From positions 1-13,142 of the forward strand of contig DAOVNI010000014.1 of the NCBI GenBank assembly GCA_030630315.1: 13,142 nucleotides of DNA, written 5' to 3'. The notes under the pieces are model-generated. The model saw only the letters and a list, made by a program, of their open reading frames with translations. It made no database searches and was not told where the DNA came from. The translations under genes and the position numbers were made by a program. Below, one piece after another: positions 1 through 7,261 of this stretch; positions within the stretch are counted from its first letter, which is position 1, and each line of letters begins with the position of its first letter. Source of the DNA: Phycisphaerae bacterium. GTDB taxonomy: Bacteria; Planctomycetota; Phycisphaerae; Sedimentisphaerales; Anaerobacaceae.

Positions 1-702
1 AGCAACAATTCAAAACAAATTTGCTACCCGAAGTTCGCTTTGAGCCAAGAACAACGTGCCAACGACACTTTTCGCTCTTGGCCGAGATTTTCCTATGCCG
101 GATGCTTTAAGAGGATTGCTGATATCGTTGCGGCTGTAACCGTGCTGGTTCTTTTTGCACCTGTTCTTCCGATAATTGCTTTGGTTATAAAATTAACCTC
201 TCGTGGGCCGGTATTCTTCAAGGATACCCGACAGGGACTGCACGGCAAAGCATTCAGCTGTCTGAAGTTCAGAACCATGCTCGTGGGGGCTGATAAGATA
301 CAAGATACGTTAAGAAACATCAGTGAGGTCGATGGCGACCATTACAAGATGGAGGATGACCCGCGACTAAGCGGTGTCGGCAGATTTTTGCGAGATACAT
401 ATATCGATGAAGTACCTCAATTCTTTAATGTGCTGCTTGGTCAAATGAGCGTTGTTGGTCCAAGGCCGTCTCCCGAATCGGAAAATACGTTGTGTCCATC
501 CTGGCGTGATGCCCGACTCTCGGTTCGGCCGGGTATCACGGGGCTTTGGCAGGTTTGTAGGACCCGCCAGCCGATGAAGGACTTTCAGGAATGGATACAT
601 TACGACACCAAATATGTCAGAGACCTCTCATTAAGAATGGACTTATGGATATGCTGGCGAACAGCCAGGAAACTGGTCAAGAATTTTGTTATGCAGTTCT
701 AA
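1..702 (+). CDS. Sugar transferase (polyprenyl-phosphate phosphoglycosyl transferase), 5' end missing
   Basis: Catalytic domain of a bacterial sugar transferase that moves a sugar-1-phosphate from a nucleotide sugar to undecaprenyl phosphate at the inner membrane, the first step in building an exopolysaccharide or O-antigen-like repeat. Counting from the TTG at 40, one hydrophobic segment lies at about residues 27-50 with the Pro-containing bend (FAPVLP), then KFRTM (76-80), DDPRL (106-110), the catalytic Asp-Glu pair in IDEVPQ (D123, E124), VGPRP (139-143) and RPGITGLWQV (163-172). All hallmark motifs are intact. The frame is open to base 1, there is no in-frame ATG or GTG before residue 80, and the TTG at 40 has no ribosome binding site, so the gene most likely begins to the left of the window, either as a small enzyme or as the C-terminal half of a longer WbaP/EpsB-like protein. 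It ends 33 bases before the TPR gene, suggesting one operon. The sugar used cannot be read from the sequence. Confidence 0.9.
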   Translation, partial: SNNSKQICYPKFALSQEQRANDTFRSWPRFSYAGCFKRIADIVAAVTVLVLFAPVLPIIALVIKLTSRGPVFFKDTRQGLHGKAFSCLKFRTMLVGADKIQDTLRNISEVDGDHYKMEDDPRLSGVGRFLRDTYIDEVPQFFNVLLGQMSVVGPRPSPESENTLCPSWRDARLSVRPGITGLWQVCRTRQPMKDFQEWIHYDTKYVRDLSLRMDLWICWRTARKLVKNFVMQF

Positions 703-735
703 AAATAAAGTGCATAGATGAAAAGGGGTAAGTGA

Positions 736-3700
736 ATGCCAAGAAGATATTTTAACTGGAAATTAGCAATTGTTTTGCTAATCGGTCTTGTTGTTTTGGG
801 TGCAACTGCTTTCGGACTGCGCCAATGGCGAAGAAGCACCAGAGCCGAGCTGGGGCTTGAGGCTGGCATTAAGGCATATGACGAGCATAGGTGGGAAGAA
901 GCAGCAAGGAATCTGGGCCGTTATCTTGCTGTTATGCGTGATGATGTGCCGGTACTGCTCAAATACGCTGATGCGCAGCTTAACATCAGGCCTCTCAAAG
1001 ACAGCAACGTTCAACAAGCTATAGCGGCTTACCGAATCGTTTTGAGAGAAGACAAAAACAATTCCGAAGCCGCTATGCGGCTTGTTGAAATATATTTAGG
1101 GATAGGTATGCCTGGCGAGGCCGAGTTAATTGCCAACAGATGGCTCGAACCAGAAACAAATGATGACCCTGAACTTCGCAGAATGTTGGCCCTGGCACTG
1201 GCCAGACAACGAAAGTTCGATGAAGCAGCAGCGGAATTGAAGAGCATCATAGCAGAACATCCTCAGCAGATATTGGCCTACGAAACATTAGGTCAACTTG
1301 CAGAGCAACGCCCGGAAGATTTTCCAGACCCCCCTGCTGACTTGTTTAATGAAGTGGTAAAGAATAATTCGTCCTCGGCCTTGGCGTACATAGTCCGGGC
1401 CACTTTCCATCTAAGAAACAAGGACAGACCCAAAACTTTAGCTGACCTGGAGCAGGCCGAAAAGCTGGATTTATCTGACCCTATCGTACGGCTGCGCCTT
1501 GCAGGCGAGTTTATCAACGCAAACGTCTTCGACAAGGCAGAAAAACACCTCGAGGCTGTTCAAGCTGCTGATTCAGCCAACCAGCTCGTTTGGCAAACTT
1601 GGGCGACGCTCGCACTGAAATCAAACTCAAAAACAACAATGCTAAAAGTAGCCGAAACCGGATTAAAAGAGCTTTCTTCTCAACCCTGGGATTTTATGTT
1701 GACCGCCGCGGAGTTATATCTCAAATGCGATGAGCTTGACCGCACCGGCGATTGTATTTCCAAACTACGCCAAAAAGATATTGCCCCCGCAGCGACTGCA
1801 TTCCTGGAAGGTCTTCTGGCCGACAGAGAAGGGCACTCGTCTGAGGCCGCCAAATATTTTCGCCGGGCAATACAATTAGGTAATAAACCCCCACAAGTTA
1901 ACCCCCCCCCACAAGTTCGATTAGCGTTGGCATCAGCTCTATCTCGTTCAGGTAACGCACAATCGGCGCTGCGGCAGTTACGCACCCTTGTCTCTGAGTG
2001 GCCTAATTTCTTGGATGGACGTTTAGCCCTTGGAAGGCTGTTCGCTCAAACAAGAAACTGGGCCGAGACGGCAGAGCAAGCCCGGATTGCCAGGCAAATT
2101 TCTCCGAACAGTCTCGATGCGGCCTTGCTGCATACTCAAGCCCGGATGCAATTGCTTGCGGCACGCCCAACAGGCGAAAGTGCCCAGATGTGGCAGGAGA
2201 TAGAGGACCAGTTGGCTGCGTTGGAAAAAGCTGCTGATAATACCTTTCCAATCAAGGCTTCACAGCTTCAGCTTGCGTTCTTGCGGTCTCAGTTCGGCAA
2301 AGCTCAGCAGTTGCTGGAAGAAATGAAGAATAGCCACCCCTCTCGTGTAGAAGTTGCTATGGCAGAGGTTGAACTGCTAACCGCTCAGGACAAAACCGAT
2401 GAAGCGATACTAAAATTATATGACGCTGTTAGCGCATTCCCGGAATCCATCAGGCCCGTAAGATACCTCGCTATTTTATTAGCAGCAAAAGACAAGACCC
2501 AGGAGTGTGAAAAGATTATTAAAGATGCTTTAACTCGCATAGAACAACCTACAGTCAGGATGGAGCTGGGTTTACTCCTGGCCGGCTTTTATAATCGCTG
2601 GAACGAGCAAGAAAAACGCTACCAGCTCCTCAATTCGCTCACTCTCGACCTCCCAAACAACATTCTTGTCCAACGCGAGCTTTTAAGATGTGAAAAGGTA
2701 ATTAAAGACTCCGACCGGGCTCAACAGCTCGTCAACAAAATTAAGAGCATTGAGGGCGAGGAGGGTTGGCAGTGGCGCTATGAGCAGGCAAGAATTTGGC
2801 TCGCACAGGACAATTTCAAAGACCGGTACCCGCAGACCATTTCACTTCTTAAAGAAAATCTGCTTGCCAATCCGGATGACCAGACCAGCCGAATGCTTCT
2901 TGCTCACAGCTACGAACGAGCCGGACAGTTGCAGCTTGCAATTTCAACCTATCGCCAGGCTTTGAATCGTTCGCCCCGTGATATTCGCATAATCGTTCCT
3001 ACTGTTGCCGCTTTATACAAGGCAAACGAATACGACCGTGTAGACGAAATTCTTCAGCGAGCGGCCGGCGAAAAGCTGTTCCACCCAGAGCTAAAAAAAT
3101 TGGAATTACAAAGCTACCTTAGACGCGGTCAGCTAAGTTCGGCCTCAGATATTCTGCAGGACTTTATCAGCAATGACCCTAATAACCAGGCTAACCGTTT
3201 TTCTCTTGCATTACTCTATATGCGGCAAGATAAGTTTGCCGAGGCAGGTGGGTTATTGGACAAGTTAAAAATTCAGGACCCCAACTCGCTGCTGGTAACA
3301 GTTGCACAAGTTGACTTGAACGTTCTTCAAGGCAAATCTGACGAAGCTATACAAATATGTGATGAAATAGTAAACAACTTTAATAACGCATCAGCTTACA
3401 TCCTTCGCGCTAGAACATACGCTTCCCTTGGTGACCCCAATAAGGCAATAGAAGATTTTGAGCACGCCGCAACTACCGAACCCAATAGTATCGAGGTGTG
3501 GGCAGCCAAAAGTGACTTTTACCGTTCCATAGACCAATTAGATAAGGCAATCGCTGATATACAGCAGGCCTTATCTCTGGTCCCGAGCAACGTCCAAATC
3601 CAGAAACGCGCTATTGCGCTATTGTTAGCATCCAACCGTCCAGACAGAGTCCGGCAGGGAAAAACCATTCTTGATAAAGCCCTTACGGCAAATCCTGAGG

Positions 3701-4932
3701 ATGTTGAGCTGCGTCTATACAAAGCCCGTTCCCTGCTTGCTGAAGGAACGGCTCCGGCGATTGAAAATGCTGTGCGGATTCTTCAAAAAATAACCGAAGA
3801 CCAGCCTAAAATCAGTGAGGCCTGGCTTCTGCTGGGTGAACTCTCACTGAGGCAGGGACAGTCTGGAGAGGCTCTCGATTTTGCTTTGCGAGGCCTTGCA
3901 CATACACCCAACGATAGGCGGCTACTTTTGTTGAAGGGTCGGGCAGAGGCGGAGCGGTCACCGCTCTTGGCGATTCCTACCCGCAAGCTTTTGCACGAAC
4001 TGTATCCAGACGATGTTGATATTGCACTGCTCCTGGCCAGTACATATATTGAAATAGGTGAAACCGAAAAACCTGTGACCCTGCTGAGAAAACAACTGGA
4101 TATGTGTGATGCCTCAGCTCGCCGCAGATATGAAATCGCTCTGGCCGTCGCGTTGTACAAAAATGGCAAAAAAGCTGAGGCTCAAAAGATATTTGACTCG
4201 TTATACCAGTCTGCACCGGATGACCCAGCTCCGTTATTAGCGCAGGTCCGACTCCTCAAGGACGACAAGCTATGGAGCGAGCTGAACCAGAAAGTTATCG
4301 ATTGGTGCCAAAACCACCCGGAGGATAGCCGTACGCCTATCACTATTGCTGGGAATTTGGCGGCCACCGAAGACAGCCAGGCTAAAAAAATAGCCGAAGA
4401 TTTACTTCGTACAATCCTGGCTCGCGACCCCGATTCTCTCCCGGCAATGAACGCGCTTGCTATGCTGCTGCAAATGACCGGCCGTTCTGCGGAATCAGCC
4501 GCACTTTACGAGCGGATTCTTACACTTCAACCTGATAACGTAATCGCCATCAATAATCTGGCCTGGACACTTTGTGAAGAGCAAGGCAAACATCAACAGG
4601 CGCTCGAGCTTGCCCGGCGCGGTTTGGAAATCGCTCCAAACTATGTTGACCTCATTGATACCCGTGGAGTCGCGTATTACAGACTTGGTCAATATGAGAA
4701 AGCGGTTCAGGATTTCACCAGGTCTTTGAAACTGTATCCCCGAGGGACACTTGCAGCGGCAGCTACGTATTTACATTTAGGAAGGGCCTTAGACGGCCTG
4801 GGGCAAAAAGGCGAAGCTATTGAAAACTTAAAAAAAGCATTAGAGTTGAATGCTGATGAAATTGGGGGTTTATCCGCCACAGATGCAGCCGAGACGCAGC
4901 GTCTGATTGAAGAATTATTACAGGGGAGTTAA
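736..4932 (+). CDS. Giant membrane-anchored TPR-repeat protein (PEP-CTERM/EPS-system type)
   Basis: A 1398-residue protein with a short basic N-terminus, one transmembrane segment at about residues 9-28 and then an almost unbroken solenoid of TPR-like helical pairs to the end. The clearest TPR units are C-terminal (about residues 1265-1370, for example NLAWTLCEEQGKHQQALELA and the unit with YYRLGQYEKAVQDF). No enzymatic domain is visible. TPR scaffolds of this kind accompany exopolysaccharide and PEP-CTERM/exosortase loci (PrsT-like proteins), so a role as a protein-interaction scaffold in assembly or export is inferred from context. The ATG at 736 is preceded by AAAAGGGG at 721-728. The stop is one base before the next gene's ATG, so the regulator is probably translationally coupled to it. 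Residues 384-394 contain a duplicated KPPQV/NPPPQV stretch encoded over a C9 run. Confidence 0.88.
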   Translation: MPRRYFNWKLAIVLLIGLVVLGATAFGLRQWRRSTRAELGLEAGIKAYDEHRWEEAARNLGRYLAVMRDDVPVLLKYADAQLNIRPLKDSNVQQAIAAYRIVLREDKNNSEAAMRLVEIYLGIGMPGEAELIANRWLEPETNDDPELRRMLALALARQRKFDEAAAELKSIIAEHPQQILAYETLGQLAEQRPEDFPDPPADLFNEVVKNNSSSALAYIVRATFHLRNKDRPKTLADLEQAEKLDLSDPIVRLRLAGEFINANVFDKAEKHLEAVQAADSANQLVWQTWATLALKSNSKTTMLKVAETGLKELSSQPWDFMLTAAELYLKCDELDRTGDCISKLRQKDIAPAATAFLEGLLADREGHSSEAAKYFRRAIQLGNKPPQVNPPPQVRLALASALSRSGNAQSALRQLRTLVSEWPNFLDGRLALGRLFAQTRNWAETAEQARIARQISPNSLDAALLHTQARMQLLAARPTGESAQMWQEIEDQLAALEKAADNTFPIKASQLQLAFLRSQFGKAQQLLEEMKNSHPSRVEVAMAEVELLTAQDKTDEAILKLYDAVSAFPESIRPVRYLAILLAAKDKTQECEKIIKDALTRIEQPTVRMELGLLLAGFYNRWNEQEKRYQLLNSLTLDLPNNILVQRELLRCEKVIKDSDRAQQLVNKIKSIEGEEGWQWRYEQARIWLAQDNFKDRYPQTISLLKENLLANPDDQTSRMLLAHSYERAGQLQLAISTYRQALNRSPRDIRIIVPTVAALYKANEYDRVDEILQRAAGEKLFHPELKKLELQSYLRRGQLSSASDILQDFISNDPNNQANRFSLALLYMRQDKFAEAGGLLDKLKIQDPNSLLVTVAQVDLNVLQGKSDEAIQICDEIVNNFNNASAYILRARTYASLGDPNKAIEDFEHAATTEPNSIEVWAAKSDFYRSIDQLDKAIADIQQALSLVPSNVQIQKRAIALLLASNRPDRVRQGKTILDKALTANPEDVELRLYKARSLLAEGTAPAIENAVRILQKITEDQPKISEAWLLLGELSLRQGQSGEALDFALRGLAHTPNDRRLLLLKGRAEAERSPLLAIPTRKLLHELYPDDVDIALLLASTYIEIGETEKPVTLLRKQLDMCDASARRRYEIALAVALYKNGKKAEAQKIFDSLYQSAPDDPAPLLAQVRLLKDDKLWSELNQKVIDWCQNHPEDSRTPITIAGNLAATEDSQAKKIAEDLLRTILARDPDSLPAMNALAMLLQMTGRSAESAALYERILTLQPDNVIAINNLAWTLCEEQGKHQQALELARRGLEIAPNYVDLIDTRGVAYYRLGQYEKAVQDFTRSLKLYPRGTLAAAATYLHLGRALDGLGQKGEAIENLKKALELNADEIGGLSATDAAETQRLIEELLQGS
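1885..1917 (+). repeat. 18-bp tandem duplication with a C9 homopolymer inside the TPR gene
   Basis: CCCCCACAAGTT occurs at 1888-1899 and again at 1906-1917, an 18-base shift, encoding KPPQV followed by NPPPQV. The second copy sits at the end of a run of nine C (1902-1910). The frame is intact here. Either replication slippage in the C run (frameshift) or loss or gain of the 18-bp unit (in frame) is plausible. Confidence 0.8.
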
Positions 4933-4933
4933 T

Positions 4934-5389
4934 ATGACCTCATCATTACAGCCGGAAAAGGAAAACGAAATAGAAAATATCAGCAGTCCTGGTGACTCTT
5001 TTTACGGACGGCCCAATGCTGTTTTACTTGATGAAAAACAGTGGCGGTATATCCAGAGGTGTTATCACATCAGTCCAAGAGAGCTTCAGGTAGTTAGACT
5101 TGTTTGCCAGGGCTTTACCAATGGAGACATCGCCAGGAGGCTAAACGTCAGGCCGGGGACTGTAAAAACGCATTTGAGAAACATTTTTGGTAAGACCCGT
5201 GTAAGAAACAAGATCACAATGCTGTTAAGATGTATGGAGAATGCAGGCCGGTTTTCCCGTGAAGCTAATAGTACTGCGCCTCTTCCCACTATAGCTCCAA
5301 CTATAGCTCCAGAGGAACCAGCCGTAAAAACGCCTCCTACTGGCGAGACACTTCTTGAAGAAGAAAACAATTCAACTGCCCCTCAGTAA
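4934..5389 (+). CDS. LuxR/GerE-type helix-turn-helix regulator without receiver domain
   Basis: A 151-residue DNA-binding protein. Residues 46-104 form a LuxR-family GerE domain: ISPRELQVVRLVCQGFTNGD leads into the helix-turn-helix with IARRLNVRPGTVKTHLRNIF at 66-85. The 45 residues before it are too short for a receiver or autoinducer domain. The tail after residue 112 is rich in Pro, Thr, Ala and Glu and looks disordered. It includes a tandem TIAPTIAP. I chose ATG 4934 because AGGGGAG at 4922-4928 lies five bases upstream; a start at 4907 would overlap the TPR gene and has no better site. The start is one base after the TPR stop, so the two are probably coupled. Its likely targets are nearby exopolysaccharide or PEP-CTERM promoters, such as the one at 5586, but this is inference. 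With no sensory domain, its activity must depend on its level, a partner protein or modification. Confidence 0.88.
   Translation: MTSSLQPEKENEIENISSPGDSFYGRPNAVLLDEKQWRYIQRCYHISPRELQVVRLVCQGFTNGDIARRLNVRPGTVKTHLRNIFGKTRVRNKITMLLRCMENAGRFSREANSTAPLPTIAPTIAPEEPAVKTPPTGETLLEEENNSTAPQ
5288..5311 (+). repeat. Perfect 12-bp tandem repeat in the regulator's tail
   Basis: ACTATAGCTCCA occurs twice in direct succession (5288-5299, 5300-5311), adding a four-residue in-frame unit to the Pro/Thr-rich C-terminal tail of the LuxR-type regulator. It has no effect on the DNA-binding domain. Confidence 0.85.
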
Positions 5390-5585
5390 CCTGCCCTATT
5401 CAAATTCACCTCTTTTATCCTTTAACACCCTCACCTTTATACCGAGAATCTAAAGCTCAATGCCGGTTTACCACTTTTGGTCTATGCCATTTGTGCTAAT
5501 CTAACCTATTTTCTTCGCGTTACGCACAACGAAGTTCTGAAAAAAATATTTTTTGAAAAATTTTTGATTTTTTTTTATTTTTTTG

Positions 5586-5614
5586 TTGACACGCAATTTA
5601 CTTGTTGGTAAAAA
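5586..5614 (+). promoter_or_regulatory. Candidate sigma-70-type promoter
   Basis: A perfect -35 TTGACA (5586-5591), a 17-base spacer and a TAAAAA -10 (5609-5614, four of six consensus bases), preceded by a long A/T tract. It would start a leader of about 100 bases for the gene at 5723 and possibly the PEP-CTERM array. The -10 is only fair, and promoter consensus in this phylum is not well defined. Confidence 0.5.
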
Positions 5615-5622
5615 TACAGTAT

Positions 5623-5643
5623 TAACCTCCAAGGAGGAGGTTA
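5623..5643 (+). promoter_or_regulatory. Leader hairpin covering a Shine-Dalgarno-like sequence
   Basis: TAACCTCC (5623-5630), loop AAGGA, GGAGGTTA (5636-5643): a perfect 8-bp stem directly after the promoter candidate. The 3' arm holds GGAGG, which stands seven bases before the TTG of a possible 9-codon ORF (5648-5677, MHARKRLES). There is no T-run after it, so it is not a terminator. A further stem, CGTCTC (5663-5668) with GAGACG (5712-5717), would cover the GGAG (5711-5714) used by the GTG at 5723. Its 5' arm lies inside the mini-ORF. Confidence 0.4.
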
Positions 5644-5722
5644 TATTTTGCACGCACGGAAGCGTCTCGAAAGTTAAAAGTTATTTGCTCGACAACGAAG
5701 TTCCCTCTTAGGAGACGGAGGA

Positions 5723-6451
5723 GTGTTAGTAGGCAAAAGGAGTAGATGGTTGGTTGTGTTGCTGTCGTTTCTTATCTTGACGGCGGCAAACGCTGCACCG
5801 ACGGTTAGCAATAGCAACAGCAATTTTGTTGTTTCCGCTGTGTCCCCTGCTTCAGATGCGCATATCCCCCTTGTGGCTGATGTCACCCACACTATAGAAT
5901 CCGCCAATTCTCACCTGGCCGGAGTCGCCGCTGAATTTCTCAAGCCGCCCGCCGCTTTTACAGGCTCGTCGGCTCCGCCTGTTGGCGCAAAGTCTTTACC
6001 TGCTGTACCCGGAGCGCTCTTAATGGTTTTAACCGGATTCCTCTGCGTTTCGCTGGTTAAGGACCGCAAGGTCTGGCTGGCAGCTCTGGCTGGCCTGTTA
6101 TGGGTAGGCCAGGCCGGAATTCAAGCCGTACCTCAATTGGCTCTGCGTCTCAGCCATAGAAATCATACCGCCCAGCAGCTCGATGCAGAGCTTACTTACC
6201 CGTATTACCTTGAAAATTCTAACCGGCTGCGTAGCGATATTGAAGGCACGCAGTACATAGGCCTGCTCCGCCATTTAGCTGGAATACCGCAGGTCACAAT
6301 GTCATTCCTATCTCCATCTGCAATCATATCAGAACAATATAGCTTAAATTCGCTACTCAATTGCCTAACTTTGAGAGTCGAGCAATTTACTTATTTTTCA
6401 CCAGCATTCATTTTTAACAACCTGGCCCGAGGCCCTCCTGAACTCACCTGA
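5723..6451 (+). CDS. Unrecognised exported/membrane protein with an internal PEP-CTERM-like segment
   Basis: A 242-residue protein I cannot assign to a named family. It starts with a signal sequence (basic MLVGKRSRW, hydrophobic to about residue 20, likely cleavage near ANA-A at 24/25), followed by a Ser/Ala/Pro-rich stretch to about residue 90. Residues 92-115 read LPAVPGALLMVLTGFLCV followed by SLVKDR, which matches the spacing of the PEP-CTERM tails downstream (Pro-Gly-Ala, hydrophobic helix, basic residues) but lies in the middle of the protein. A second hydrophobic segment covers 117-132. The last 110 residues are mixed and without motifs. GTG 5723 is chosen because GGAG at 5711-5714 lies eight bases upstream; the ATG at 5745 is in a different frame. 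It sits between the regulator and the PEP-CTERM array, so an accessory role in sorting or sensing is possible but unproven. It could also be a degenerate or read-through PEP-CTERM protein. Confidence 0.7.
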   Translation: MLVGKRSRWLVVLLSFLILTAANAAPTVSNSNSNFVVSAVSPASDAHIPLVADVTHTIESANSHLAGVAAEFLKPPAAFTGSSAPPVGAKSLPAVPGALLMVLTGFLCVSLVKDRKVWLAALAGLLWVGQAGIQAVPQLALRLSHRNHTAQQLDAELTYPYYLENSNRLRSDIEGTQYIGLLRHLAGIPQVTMSFLSPSAIISEQYSLNSLLNCLTLRVEQFTYFSPAFIFNNLARGPPELT

Positions 6452-6472
6452 GAATTGTTTTTCAGACTTTTA

Positions 6473-6511
6473 GAGTGTATTCTCGCGAAACACTCCGAAA
6501 GTTTGACTTTC
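6473..6511 (+). terminator. Two consecutive hairpins after the 5723 gene (possible terminator)
   Basis: GAGTGT (6473-6478) pairs with ACACTC (6490-6495), extended by TTC/GAA around a TCGC loop with one bulged A. Directly after it GAAAGT (6497-6502), loop TTG and ACTTTC (6506-6511) form a second stem followed by TTTATT. The short T-rich end makes a weak intrinsic terminator or attenuator plausible, 20-60 bases after the stop codon. Confidence 0.4.
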
Positions 6512-6572
6512 TTTATTAACCGTACCCTTTAAAAAGGGATTCTGGCGTTTTTCGCCGGAAAAGAAAAAGGAG
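6509..6572 (+). promoter_or_regulatory. Two-hairpin leader element, copy 1
   Basis: Begins with TTCTTTATTAAC, then hairpin A CCCTT-TAAA-AAGGG (6525-6538) and hairpin B TTCTGGCG-TTTTT-CGCCGGAA (6540-6560), ending at the AAGGAG ribosome binding site (6567-6572). The same arrangement, with near-identical sequence, precedes the gene at 9837. In hairpin B, T6543-G6557 here is C9801-G9815 there, which keeps pairing. It lies within the mRNA leader of the 6579 gene. The function is unknown: it may regulate translation, stabilise the mRNA or bind a ligand or protein. Confidence 0.6.
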
Positions 6573-6578
6573 TTAACG

Positions 6579-7178
6579 ATGAAAAGTTTTTTAACAATTT
6601 GTGTAATGCTTGCTTTGATGCTAACTACGAGCGCATTGGCCAACCCTTCGGACTACCAATCAAATGGGACTATGACTGTGGGACCGCATCCTGGTTCGCC
6701 GATGCTTTTGGACGGTAGCTGGTATGTCATAGATGAAGTTATGACCGAAGGCAGTTTTTTCACAGGGGATTGGGAGTGGAATTCGTCCGAGACAGTCTAT
6801 TTCACCATCACCGATCTTTTCGTGGTCACCGACCAATTTGAGGTCTACGACAATGGCTCTCTTGTGCTGACTACCCCATCTCTGTCCGACTGGGACGACC
6901 TTGGCTTTGGGGGTCCGTTTGTTTCGCCCCCGTGGACCGATGACGCGGATGTAGCCTTGGCCGATGGTCGATTCAGTTCCGCCACGATTGCTTTTGCGCC
7001 AGGTGCACATAAAATCACCATCAAGGACATCCACATTCCCCCAACAACAGCCGGTGGCAACCCATTTTCCGATGGGACTGTCGCATTCAGAGCGGTCATC
7101 CCCGCACCCGGTGCTATTCTGCTGGGCAGTATTGGTGTAGGCCTTGTCGGCTGGTTGCGTAGACGTCGCACCCTTTAG
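6579..7178 (+). CDS. PEP-CTERM sorting-domain secreted protein
   Basis: 199 residues. Signal peptide 1-21 (basic start, hydrophobic core, ALA before NPS). The body (about 30-172) is beta-rich and includes [27 protein letters not shown] and a [11 protein letters not shown] stretch, a pattern I associate with secreted PEP-CTERM proteins of unassigned function (the DQFEV.DNG type). The C-terminus (174-199) is a PEP-CTERM tail: [10 protein letters not shown], a hydrophobic helix, then WLRRRRTL. Such tails are known to be recognised and cleaved by exosortase during export, leaving the protein on the surface or in the matrix. ATG 6579 has AAGGAG six bases upstream (6567-6572). It is the first gene of the array and shares its leader element and its tail with the gene at 9837, although the bodies differ. 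Molecular function unknown. Confidence 0.85.
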   Translation: MKSFLTICVMLALMLTTSALANPSDYQSNGTMTVGPHPGSPMLLDGSWYVIDEVMTEGSFFTGDWEWNSSETVYFTITDLFVVTDQFEVYDNGSLVLTTPSLSDWDDLGFGGPFVSPPWTDDADVALADGRFSSATIAFAPGAHKITIKDIHIPPTTAGGNPFSDGTVAFRAVIPAPGAILLGSIGVGLVGWLRRRRTL

Positions 7179-7202
7179 AAAGAGAAGGAACGATAATTGT
7201 TA

Positions 7203-7234
7203 CGGGCAAAGCGGGTAGCTCTTTATCCTGCCCG
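7203..7234 (+). other. Intergenic GC hairpin between the first two PEP-CTERM genes
   Basis: CGGGCA (7203-7208) pairs with TGCCCG (7229-7234) around a 20-base interior that can itself pair AAAG with CTTT. There is no T-run, so simple rho-independent termination is unlikely. The 3' half (CTTTATCCTGCCC, 7221-7233) recurs with one change at 9500-9512. Confidence 0.45.
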
Positions 7235-7261
7235 ATGCCTGAGAATAGGAGGATAGAATAG

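Larger units (their letters stand above)
5526..5703. repeat. 12-bp direct repeat flanking the promoter
   Basis: ACAACGAAGTTC is present exactly at 5526-5537 and 5692-5703, about 50 bases upstream of the -35 and about 80 bases downstream of the -10 of the promoter candidate. Two exact 12-mers this close together are unlikely by chance and could be operator half-sites, for example for the regulator encoded just upstream. The role is inferred. Confidence 0.55.
5390..5722. other. Intergenic control region between the regulator and the PEP-CTERM array
   Basis: 333 bases without a convincing protein gene. From left to right: a pyrimidine-rich stretch with no clear hairpin terminator (5390-5525), one copy of a 12-bp direct repeat (5526-5537), an A/T tract (5540-5582) that could act as an UP element or a weak AT-stem terminator, a promoter candidate (5586-5614), a hairpin over a Shine-Dalgarno-like GGAGG (5623-5643), a possible 9-codon ORF (5648-5677), the second 12-bp repeat (5692-5703) and the ribosome binding site of the next gene. 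Confidence 0.7.

Noticed and set aside
3783..4169. Minus-strand ORF of 128 codons inside the TPR gene
   Set aside because: Ser/Arg-rich shadow composition and no start signal; the plus-strand TPR frame is continuous here.
4907..4933. Earlier start for the LuxR-type regulator (MKNYYRGVN extension)
   Set aside because: It would overlap the TPR gene by 26 bases; the strong AGGGGAG is placed correctly for ATG 4934.
5651..5720. Cyclic di-GMP riboswitch before the 5723 gene (starts CACGCACGG)
   Set aside because: After the first few bases the conserved core with its tetraloop and receptor cannot be found. A simple SD-covering stem explains the pairing better.
6503..6530. Promoter TTGACT before the 6579 gene
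   Set aside because: No acceptable -10 at 16-18 bases; the region is better explained by the hairpins and leader element.
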